Assembly: GCA_911728455.2 (NCBI GenBank)
Contig: OU452225.1
Span: 6,186,106 to 6,250,105 of the forward strand
Length of the DNA: 64,000 nt
Direction: 5' to 3'
Source: Marthasterias glacialis
Taxonomy: Eukaryota; Echinodermata; Asteroidea; Forcipulatida; Asteriidae
The notes under the pieces are model-generated. The model did not search any database. It was not told where the DNA came from and saw only the letters and a program-made list of their open reading frames with translations. Of this stretch, positions 27,101-39,100 are shown one piece after another (positions within the stretch are counted from its first letter, which is position 1; each line of letters begins with the position of its first letter). The translations under genes were made by a program, and so were the position numbers.

Positions 27101-30100
27101 CTTTATTGCACCATGAGTTTTGTTTCTCGACCCGAGAAAATATCAAAGTCACGCACCATGAATTGCAAAACATCGACTGTTACCTATGGCATAGGAGTGG
27201 TACTACACACAGAACCACGGCTGGATTGCCGACTCACTCTGACTTACCTCCATTCAGCTGAAATACAATGAATGAACAATTGTGGAACAAAAGGACATCT
27301 GGGATTTCACAAAAATCAGCCTCTCAATGGCCACAAAATGCCAATATATTCGAAACCTTTTTTGTCCTTGTGTTAGTGAAATGAAGCATTAGACGGCATG
27401 TGTGTGGTCTGTGCCTGCTCCGCAGCTGATTGACAAGGCGGCCTTTGCTTCCGTGGTCCGAAATTACATAATGGCGTCTTTACACGGCGTCCGTTTCCAG
27501 GCAGGGGAAACATTTGCGTGTATTCACGCCATCCGGCGCCTACTGGTTAAGAAGGGTCATTTTTAACGTCGCACGGTGTGTTGTAACCAATACCAAGTCA
27601 GAAAATTGGTCTGAATTAATCAGCCCGGGACACTGCTTTTGTTTGAAACAGTTACTTTGTCCTTTAAGCGATCATTCAGTCATGCAACTTTGTAATTGCC
27701 AAAAAAGAAAGAAAAGGAAATGGCCAAGCACATTGAACTGTGTACACTGTTTTTCAGTTTTCTATGACACAATTTAAAAAAAAAAAAAAATGGAATTGAG
27801 CTCCTCAGCAGCAAGCCTGGTAATTTTGGAGTACCTTATACATGTACATGTACAATGAACTTTGAAGCAAAACTAGCCGCACAAACTGTTATACAAATCA
27901 TACTTTGATGGCGACTTTAATGACAAAAATTTAACGAAAGATAACAAACAAAATGTTAATATGACCCCTGATAAAGAAAACTCGTTTGGGAAGATTAAGG
28001 GTTGTTAATGGACCATCAACAGACTGTGCAAGTCTAGCCCATATTCAAACAATTGAAGTGCGCGTTTTTGTTTCCAGCACACGGTTATAAGCAATATACG
28101 TGGAAAAGCAAGTAAGGTTTTTCCCAGGATTTTTCAAGACTGTTAGGCATTTTGGACCCACATTTTGTGAGTTTGGCGGAAGCACGCTGAATTGAAAGGA
28201 GGCTGTCAGCATTTTTTTCACTTGATGTTTACGTTTGACTTCAAAAGATTTACTGTGCAATCTGGAGCATTTTAAATGGTTTTATTTTATGATTTTTGTA
28301 AATTTGATCTTAAATAGCTATAAAATAAAATAAAAATTAAAAAAAATGTTTTGTTGTGATCAGCTCTGATTCTGCGGATATGCTAGCTTGTGCATGGGGC
28401 GAAAACGTACAAGGTTTCTGAAAATGAAACTGTTCAAATACACGCGGGACTTGCACAATCAATACACACGTGGTAGGGCAAACATTGAAAGCCTAATTTG
28501 CATTGACAACATTCCAGTGCCTCTAAAGATGATGGGGGCAGAATGCTTTACTTCTGAATTCATCGCGTGGACGTCTTGAAAACAACAACATGACTTCCAC
28601 ATTTTGCGGTGGTACGCAAAAAGGGCAACTCTCTTTCCGTGGCAAGCTCAGTTTTATCACTTGGGCCCGATTTCATAGAGCTTGTAACCACATCAAAGAG
28701 TTGTTGACCCGAAACAGGTTACCAATCAAAGTGCAATGCTAAATGTACATCGGTTTTAACTGGTGCCCTAATAATATTGGCTCATCAGATTAATTTTGCA
28801 AACAATATTTTCTGCAAAGTAATACCAAACAGCTTGATCTGTGAGCAGCTGTCACGTTTTTTGTCTTTTCTTTTTTAACTTTTATATTTCACTTTATTCC
28901 AACTTGAAAATTGAATCTCGATTGCAGTTGCTTCCTTTGACCCACCAACTCTAAATTCCGAAAAGAAGTCCACGTTCTTAAACATGGGTTATTCTGAATG
29001 GGCCCCTAGGCTGCAGTTTTCCATGTTTCTGTGCTCTTTGAAAAATTGCCTCTTTGATATTTATTTTATTTTATTTATTCATTTATTTATTCATTCATTT
29101 ATTTATTTATTTATTTTGATTTTTTTTTAGGGGGATGTTTTGGGGAGGGTGGAGAGGAAAAGAAATATTAAGACCAAGGTCAACAGTCAAAAATGCTAAA
29201 TTTGGCGTCAGAAATACCCAGTTCATTCATGTTGTTTAGGGAAGACTTTTAAGGCTGTCAGTTTATTTTGTGTCTTTTCTACATTGGTTCTTACCTGTCA
29301 CTGGTTAACGCAATAACTGGTTGCTTTCTTTGGACAAGTAAACAAATTAAGGGGGATCGTTATAAATAGCGGGGAAATAAAAGGTATCATGGAAAGGTTT
29401 TTTCAGAATTGTTAAAACGATAAGAGTGGTTCTGTGAGGGAAATAATGGTTTTAAACATCTGCTATTGTTTGTAATCAAGGGACAATTTCACAGAGCAAT
29501 TAAGAAGGGGCTCAAGGACGATCCACTTTTGTGAGGCACTCATTTTCCAATAAATAGAGTTCCTTTAAAAAAGTGGAGAGAAAAAATACAAGTCTTTAAT
29601 CTCAAGTAAAAATGATGTAAATTTTAATCTTATTTGATACTCTTTCAGAGCCAAATTTGACGTCATTTGATTGATGTCAACAATGGGGTTTGTACGTTCA
29701 ACTCAAGAATTTGTTGTAAGTCAAAAGGTCATATTCAGTGTCCTTTTTGACTAATATCATGGAAATTCGGGAATCAAATAAAAAAAATTCCCATTATAAA
29801 AATGTACAGACCCAATATATTTGAAATCGTTGACTGTTTTTGGATAAATAACAAATTTAACACTAGAAGGTTATCACAATGGTAAACAACAGCATTTTAC
29901 ACCATTTTCATGTGAGTTAACAGACTTCAAGCAATAAACCACAAGGGAAACTGACTGGGTAAATTTTTAAATAGATTTTAGGGTGAAGAAAGAAAAAACT
30001 GACTGGAGCTGGATTTGAACCTGCAACCACCGGTACATTAAGCCAGTGGTCGCAGGTTCAAATCCTGCTCCGGTCAATTTTTATTTGTTGATCCCAAAAC

Positions 30101-33100
30101 TGAGTTAAAAGACTTGTAATATTTTTGTCCACTTTCATTTTTTCCATCTTCATCAGCTACTCCCTCTATTGAAATACGAGTGCATCACGAAACTGAATTT
30201 AAGCACACAAATTTACGAGACACAGAACAAAATTTGGCTTTATAAAAACACAGACATGCAACTTTAACATTGAAAAAAGACAGGACAGTGAGGACACTGA
30301 TGGAATACAAAACTTTTATGGCATTTTCCAGTTTGCTATGGTACTGAAATTAAGAGAAAAAATGAGGGAATCAGCTACTGGGTCCAATTTCATGAAGCTG
30401 CTTACCCAGTTGACACCAGGTGATGCAAATACATGCAAGTGTTTCACCTGCCTGGAAACGGAAACTGTCTTAAGACGCCATTATGTAATTTCGGACCACC
30501 AGACCAAAGGTCACCCGGCCATTCAACTACGGAGCATGCGCAGACCAAACACACTCCATTTAACGCTTGGTTTCATCCACACAAGGACGAAAAGAGGTCT
30601 TATAAATATTGCCATTTTATGGCTATTCGGAGGCGATTTTTGAGTAATTCCCGATTATAGGCCTTTGTCCTTTTGTTCCAAGAAGGGGATTACGTGGTAT
30701 CGAGAGGCTTCCACCATTGTTCATTCATTGTATTTTGGCTCAATGGAGGTAAGTCAGAGTGAGTCGACAATCGAGCCATAGTTCCGTGTTTAGTGACACT
30801 CCTATGCCTTAGGTAACGACCAATGTCTTGCAATTCACGGTAAGTGAATTTGACATTTTCTCGGTCGAGAAACAAAACTCACGGTGCAACAAAGAGAATC
30901 TTTGTTCTCTTGTCATTGTCAAGTCAGGGTTTCTTTGTGCCAGCGGTACCTTCAAAGAAAAAAGATTCCGGTAACCCAACCAAAAGATTCCTGCCAGGGG
31001 AACGGGACAAAAAAAAAGAATCCCGTTGGCAACTGGTTAAGCACAAAAGTGGCTATAAGCACAACAAAATTATGCTTACCAGAATAAGGTTACCAGCCAA
31101 CACACAATTTTACATGTAACATCTGTGACTGGTATCCTGCTCATTTTTGCTCAGCAGAAAGTTTTTAAGCAATGTTTTCTGCTTAAGCGGTTCTGTGAAA
31201 TTGGGCCCAGAACAGCTGAGACGTTGCATGCCTGTAAATAGCACAAACAGGTCACCAGTGAAAATACCTTGTTTGCGACTAGTTTTTTGCTCATTTTTGT
31301 TTAACAGCTGAACAAAAAACGGGTTTCAATTGTCCCTGGTTACGGGTTTTTTCATGAACCAGATTAGACCACAATTTACAAATACTTATTTAAACAAAAC
31401 AAATCCATAAAAATTTGTCTTGCAACAAACCATTTGTGAGTTAGATGTAAGTAACGTGAGGTACAATGACTTGTAAAGTCACAAGTGAATGCTCAAATCC
31501 CACTTTAGTCAATTTTTCTTTGTTCAACCCAAAAGTGAACACTAGATTTAATCTGAGGAATTCAAATTGAGCATTCACTTGTGACCGAACGAGGCGTTGT
31601 ACAAGACCTTCAAATCAAACTCGGAAAAGTAGCTTTTTTTCAATTTTAATAACAATTTCCTTGATTTCAGCTCACGAATCGTACATAAATCCCTGAGAGG
31701 GGACAAGGTGAAGTCTAAATCCCTGAGAGGGGACTGGGTGAAGTCTAAATCAGGACTTTCTTTAAAAGAGATAAGTTAACCTCTCACCTGGAGGGACTTG
31801 GCAGTCCAGCGACCTCCGGCACGGTGGCGGCGGTCAGCGTCTTGGTCGCCTGGGATATGACAAAAGCTATCGCTGTGCCTCCGATGGTGATGGAGGCCAA
31901 CTCTAACCTCCTGTAACACTCAGCTATGAAGGACTTGTGTAGGGCCACCGGGTCCTGTAGAAAATAGGCACAAACATATGGCTCTAAATGCTTCTCATTA
32001 CAAAAGCATTGGAGGTTATCATCACTGTAAAACGGAACCTCAGTAGGAGATTTCTGGGGGATGCTTAAGCACGAAAAGTAGCTGAGCACAAAATAATTAT
32101 GCTTGCCAGGTTAAGTTCACCAGCCAAAGTACCATTTCACATGTACTATCTGTGACTGGTCTCGTGCTCACTTTCGCTGAGCAGGAAATTTTTAAGCAAT
32201 ACTGTCTGCTTAAGCAGCTCTATGAAATTGGGCCCTGTTGGCAAGTCTGACGTAAAGGAGCCAGAAGTGCAGTGAAACTAATGATAATGAACATGTATGA
32301 ATACCATTCCTTTACTTTGCACGTCCGACTCCAATAATGTGCACATGACTACGTAAACAATGAAAATCTAGCTGGCATGTCTGCTTCCACCTAGTGTTCT
32401 GATATTTTAAGGTAGCTTTGTACGGTAACTTCGTAAACATTTTTGGGCTAAATAGTTTTTTTAGTTTTCAAGAGAAAAAAAACTGCACAACCAGGGTAAA
32501 ACAAAACCCCCACCATAACGAGAAATGCAAATTTCTCCTTCAATTATCACCCATTTTACTGTGTGCGGAGGCACTGAGCGATAATAATAAGACGCAATTC
32601 TTATGTAGCGCTTTATCACACCCGACAGCGTCTCAAAGCGCTCATTATAATTTACAAAAGGTGTTCAGAGCAATATTTGAATTAAGAGACCCATTTATGT
32701 AGCGTCTTGTAGGGGGTTTGCAAGGTGACCAGGTGCAATCTGCAGCTAACCGTGCCAGGAACACCAGCACTAACCCCCTTCTCTCAATGATAAAGTCTAC
32801 TGGGTTCTTTTACGTGCATTACCCAACACATGGGGCCTACAGCTTTACGTCCCAACCGAAGGATGAAGCAATTATGGTCAAGTGTCTTGCTCGAAGACAT
32901 ACCGCACTCTGTCAACAAACTGAACTTGTGTCCAGTACACTTGACTACTTGGCCACAACACTCAACATGGAGGTGATGCAGCGCAATCAATTGGGGCAAA
33001 CTTTCACAAAGCTGGTGCACTAGACCTCTCAGCCACGACATTCCATAAACTCATTAGCATTTTTCAGAAACTACATTACTTCTCCAGCTCAACCTCAGCC

Positions 33101-36100
33101 AGCCAGCCCTCCCCACCCCCGATATTACCCATTCTACCCCTTCCAACCCCCCCATACCTTCTTAAGTTTGGGTGACAAGTTGGCATAGCACATCTTCATC
33201 AGGTGTTTAATGGCCTGATCAGCAATTTCCTCCGAGGATGTCTCCAGAGCAATCTGCCACATGAAGTCCAGGCCATACAGCTCAAGCTTCTCAACAACCT
33301 TGAGAAAAATAAAGACCACGTCAATAAATATAGTGACAAAAGACAATTGAGGAAGAGGGGAAGAGGGGGAAGAGGGGGTTATAGTGCATTTGAGGATTTG
33401 TGTGTTAGTGGAATGGTGTGGATTCGGGTTTGTAGCACACCGTTTACAATCAGAGCATGGGGCAGAGACAAGGGCAACAACCAAAGAGTTGGAACACAAA
33501 TTAATAACAGTACAGAGACCTTTGGAAAGGAGAATGATCACGGTATCAATAATAATAATATTTGGGAGGCTAATCATCCTTACGGGCAGCTGAGAAGCTG
33601 AATTGTGAAGGACTCGACTACACGTGTTCAAGCTGCAGGCATTCAAGGGCGCCTTTGGCAGCCAGCAACACCAACCCATATACGGAGCACAGCCTGAGAT
33701 CGAGAAGTGTTTGGTTTTTCCAAAGGGCGGAAAATGGATAAGAATAGATTATAATCATTTGGGAGGCTAATCATCCTTACTGGCAGCTGAGAAGCTGAAT
33801 TGCCAAGGATGCAGCTACACTTGTTCGAGCTGAAGGCATTCACGGGCACCTTCAGCAGCCAACCACATCTACCCATACATGTATATGACCACGGAGCACA
33901 GCCTGAGATCGAAAGTGTTTGGTTTTTCCGGAGGGAGGAAAACCGGATGGCCAGGAGGAAAACCGGATGGCCAGGAGAAAAACCCTTGTGGCACAGGAGG
34001 GAACCAATGAAAGGGACTGACTTACCAGACCCGTGGAGGTTTTCTTCAAGGAGTGGTTGTTCATATTGATGGATTCGAAGAAGGGTTTGACACACTCGAA
34101 GCCTGTTGGTGAGAGGCTGGTCGGGTCCAGCTTCAGGAGTTTCTCCCGGAAGAGCTGCATCTGGGTCTCCGGTTCCAGATCAGTCAGACCAATGCGGAAC
34201 CACTCAAAGCAGGTCTGGGTGTAAAATGAAGAGGAAAACACCAATATGTTGTTATAATTGCTTACATTTGTTGTTATAATTGGAAATACAATGGAAAAAC
34301 AATGGTGGAAGCCTCCGGATGTCTCATAATCCTCTTCTTGGAACAAAACGACATAGGTCTGGAATTTCAGATTACACACAGAAATCCGCGCATAATGGGC
34401 GAAAATCAGCAAAATGTTCAACACTATCTGTCCTGTTTGTGTTGATGAAACGAAGCGTTACACAGCGTACGCGTGCTCTGCTGCAAGTTCAGCAGTGCAA
34501 CGTCCGGACGACCTTTGTTCCGGTATTCAGACAGTGGCGTGTTTACACGACCTCTGTTTGCTGGCTCGGACAATGTTTGCACAGGTGTCAACTGGTGTCA
34601 ACTGGTGTCAACTGGTGTCAACTGGTGTCAACTGGTGTCAACTGGTGTCAACTGCTGTCAACTGCTGTCAACTGCTGTCAACTGCTGTCAACTGCTGTCA
34701 ACTGGTTAAGGTGATTTAGTCACACACGGCTACTGTCTACCACGCTGACCATTTTGGGAGTCAAATTGCACATGTATAAATCGTCGTGTGCCTGGCAAAA
34801 GGACGTAAGGGAAAGTTCCCAGCAAAGGGCAATTTATGTTAAAATTTGTGCTTCAAGAATTATGAGCGGGAAAGTTTGGTAAACATGTTGCCATGCAAAA
34901 GTCATTCTAGAAAGATTAAATTCTGCATGAGGAATGGGGAAACATGTCTTCAGGGTAATTCTTGCAAAAAAAACTAACAAAAATGATATATTTTTCATGT
35001 CGGGAGCCATTTTGTTGCTTACGTCCTTTTGTTAAAGGAAAGAACTACTTTATGTTCCCGGCAAAAGGGCGTAAGGCCTTACGCCCTTTTGCTAGGCACA
35101 CAACGATATGTTGTGTGTAAAGCACTGTATGACACACACGGACACTGACTCCCAAAATGGTGCAACCAAAATTAATGTGATGATGACGACAGGTGAATTT
35201 GGTCAATGGACCACACTGAAGAATAACCAATTACCTCTTTGTCTAATTCACAGGCGTCTGGGTTGGCAACTAGACAGTCCCATATATCTCGAGCTCGGTG
35301 CCAGTGGAGATAGAGCGCCCCCTCTTGAAGAATAAATGCCAGGAACCTCAGATGCACATCCAAATACTGATGGAAAAACAAGTATTATGAGTCTTTGTAG
35401 ATCTTGTATTTGAAATAAAAACACTGAACCCTATAAACTCCCTTGAGTAATCTACAAGGATCCTTCCTCACTCTAACAAAATCTGACACCATGATAATTC
35501 AACCCAAACTGTTGGACTATGATTATCGTGGTACGCCTGATCCCAAAAATACAAAAATATTGAGTGCAAAAATATTGACTGCAATTGGAGGAATATTATC
35601 ACAAGGTCAAATTTTGACTGTTCCATTTCACGAGGCTAAGCCGACTGAAATGGAACAGTCCAAATTTTACCGAGTGATAATGTTCCTCCCATTTCACGAA
35701 TTAAAAGCCACTCAATATTTGTTTTATCAAAATAAGTCAAAAGAAAAGGATCTGCATGTCAGTTATATAATCAGTAATATGCACTCCCTCAGTCCAACTG
35801 AATCAAACAAAACATGAAGTTGGATTTTGATGGGTTGGGGGTGGTCAGGATTTAGCAAGTTTTTCACTCTGCAGACTGCGAGTTGGATAACTGATTTACA
35901 CAAAACAGGCATATATGGGGAAATGTAAAATTTTTATAGAAGAGACCTACACATGGTGTATGCTTTTATAGACTTTTTAAGGCTGTTTAAAAAAATTCTG
36001 ACTGAATTTTGAAGGGCATCATAATCTGAAATCACATTCGAGTAGGAAGATTATCATGCCTGATAAAAAAATAAGAAATCATCTTTTGCATAAGTAGTTG

Positions 36101-39100
36101 TTCAATTTGTTTGCTCATGTGTGTACATATTTTGTGCCCAAGAGAGTGACTTTGTTTATACAGACCTCTTCATGCGTGTACCGTCCATCCACAATGGTTT
36201 TAGGTTCTAACTGCTGGCCTTCTAATGATGAGACGGCCATCTTGTGATACTTCAGAAGACTCTGAGTTGTCAACTTGATGATGTCATAGGTTCTGTTTAG
36301 CTCCTGAGGCAGGCCCTGTCCAAAAGATTTATTTTTAAAAGGGGGTTACAAATGGGTTTATTAACCTTACCCTACTGCATGTGACTTTAGTCAACTGCAC
36401 TCATACCCTCTCTTCCTTACCATAGGCCACTTTAGTCAAGTGCCTTCATGCCCACTCCCTTACCACAGGCGACTTTAGTCGACTGCACTCATACCCCCTC
36501 TTCCTTACCATATAAGCAACATTAGTCAACTGCACTCATACCCCCTCTTCCTTACCATAGGTGACTTTAGTCAACTGCACTCATACCCCCTCTTCCTTAC
36601 CATATAAGCAACATTAGTCGACTGCACTCATACCCCCTCTTCCTTACCATATAAGCAACATTAGTCAACTGCACTCATACCCCCTCTTCCTTACCATAGG
36701 CGACTTTGTCAACTGCACTCATACTCCCTCTTCCTTAACATAGGTGACTTTGTCAACTGCACTCATACCCCCTCTTTCTTACAATAGGCGACTTTGTCAA
36801 CTGCACTCATACCCCCTCTTCCTTACCATAGGTGACTTTAGTCAACTGCACTCATACCCCCTCTTCCTTACCATAGGCAACTTTGTCAACTGCACTCATA
36901 CCCCCTCTTTCTTACAATAGGCGACTTTGTCAACTGCACTCATACCCCCTCTTCCTTACCATAGGTGACTTTAGTCAACTGCACTCATACCCCCTCTTCC
37001 TTACCATAGGCAACTTTGTCAACTGCACTCATACCCCCTCTTCCTTACCATATAAGCAACATTAGTCAACTGCACTCATACCCCCTCTTCCTTACCATAG
37101 GTGACTTTGTCAACTGCACTCATACTCCCTCTTCCTTAACATAGGTGACTTTGTCAACTGCACTCATACCCCCTCTTCCTTACCATAGGCAACTTTGTCA
37201 ACTGCACTCATACCCCCTCTTTCTTACAATAGGCAACTTTGTCAACTGCACTCATACCCCCTCTTCCTTACCATATAAGCAACATTAGTCGACTGCACTC
37301 ATACCCCCTCTTCCTTACCATAGGCGACTTTGTCTTCTGCACTCATACCCCCTCTTCCTTACCATAGGTGACTTTAGTCAACTGCACTCATACCCCCTCT
37401 TCCTTACCATAGGCGACTTTGTCTTCTGCACTCATACCCCCTCTCTCTTACCATAGAAAGCTGAAATTGCCATACACCTAAAATGGCAGGGTGCACAAAT
37501 CAACTCAAAGAAGAAAGGAACAGATACTCAGCATTCTTTGACTTATATCTATACGGTAACTATGGAATTGCTCCATGAATTCGGTTCATTAAATTATTTC
37601 CAGGAAACGTTGAAGCAAGGTGGACTTGAGAATTAAGGAAACCTACTGACCTTGTCTTTGGTATAGCTCTGCTTTGTGATGCCCTTGGTGATTGAATGCA
37701 ACTGCCTCAATGCAGGGACGACCAATAAACCCTGCAATGCAAACAAATTGATAATTACCAAGTAACATCTGAATAGCAGATTTAGGTAGACTTAATGCAC
37801 ATTTTATCACTGGAGCTGAGTACGAATTTTCTCTCCCTATTGACAATGCCAAAACAGGTTCTCGGACCCCTTTTAAAAAAAAACCTCTGAAACCAGAAAT
37901 ATGAAGAAAAATAATGTTAAAAAATATGTACAAAATTTTGCCCAAGGTATTAATTCGTACCTTCTTTATGTCTCCAACACATTTACTGATGTATTTTTGT
38001 TTGACGGTCATGTTCACGGTGAAAGAATCACTGAGTATGACCAACTGCTCATCTAGAGCGTGCTGCAGATGGGGCGTAGCGATACCTGCCAGGTGTGCCA
38101 AGTCCCAGAGTAGTTCCAACACCTTACAGGTGGTCTTGGCGTTGCGCGCCTCGCGGCCGATGCGGCCAATCAAACTGAGAAGTTTCTCTTGGATGCGGTC
38201 ATTCTCCCCCGTCCAGGCCTGGTAAGGGAAAAAAATCAACAAAATGACTGATATAAAACACAATTTGGAAAAAAGTCACCATAAATGACCGTAGGTATCG
38301 TGGCGTGTTGTGGCCAAAATCAAGTTCTGGTTGCGCATCAAAATCAAGTTCTGGTTGCGCATCAAAATCAAGTTCTGGTTGCGCATCAAAATCAAGTTCT
38401 GGTTGCGCATCAAAATCAAGTTCTGGTTGCGCATCAAAATCAAGTTCTGGTTGCGCATCAAAATCAAGTTCTGGTTGCGCATCAAAATCAAGTTCTGGTC
38501 TCAGTTAAGTATAAAAAGTAGTTAAGCACAACAAAATTCTGCTTACAAGAATAAGGTTACCAGCCAAAATACCTTGTCACATGTACAATCTGTGACTGGA
38601 CTCGGGAAAGTACTGAGTATACATTGGTGTATAGGCAAAATCACAAACAATAAAACATCATACAAGCCCCTCTTTTGGAATCGCAAAATGTTCTTCAAAT
38701 TACCGCTTATAAAAATCTAACTTACCTTCTGTATAAGACAAAACAGATGTTCCAGCTGCTCAGAGCTGAACTTCACTGCAGCAGCAGCCATAATAGAATG
38801 CATATTCTCCACCACAGTCAACGGCTGATCATTCTGCAAAAAGAAGAAAGGAAAAAAAAACCTCAATTCGAAGTCTTTTTGTGACCAGTTTGAAAAAAGT
38901 GTTTACTTGCATGTTTTTCACTCCATGACTAGAATTTAACATTTTTGAAATTAAATAGGAAAAACGTTTCAAAGGCATACTATTAAGCCCGGTTCATGCT
39001 TCACGCGAATGGCGAAAGCGAAGTGAATTTTCTTGCGTCACAATTTAAAAAACAGCACGTACTGAATTGTTGCGTCTCCAAAATTGGCTTCGCCTTTTCT

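Noticed and set aside
33852-34424. A 190-codon minus-strand gene
   Set aside because: It is exon 15 with read-through into both introns.
34280-34719. Three overlapping plus-strand frames ending in repeated peptide units
   Set aside because: They run through the 10-bp array and a transposon fragment in an intron of a minus-strand gene.
36386-37458. CRISPR-like array
   Set aside because: Units are directly adjacent without unique spacers, vary in length, and the genome is eukaryotic.
38276-38525. Several overlapping frames of about 70 codons
   Set aside because: They come from the 24-bp repeat, open in all frames for the same reason.
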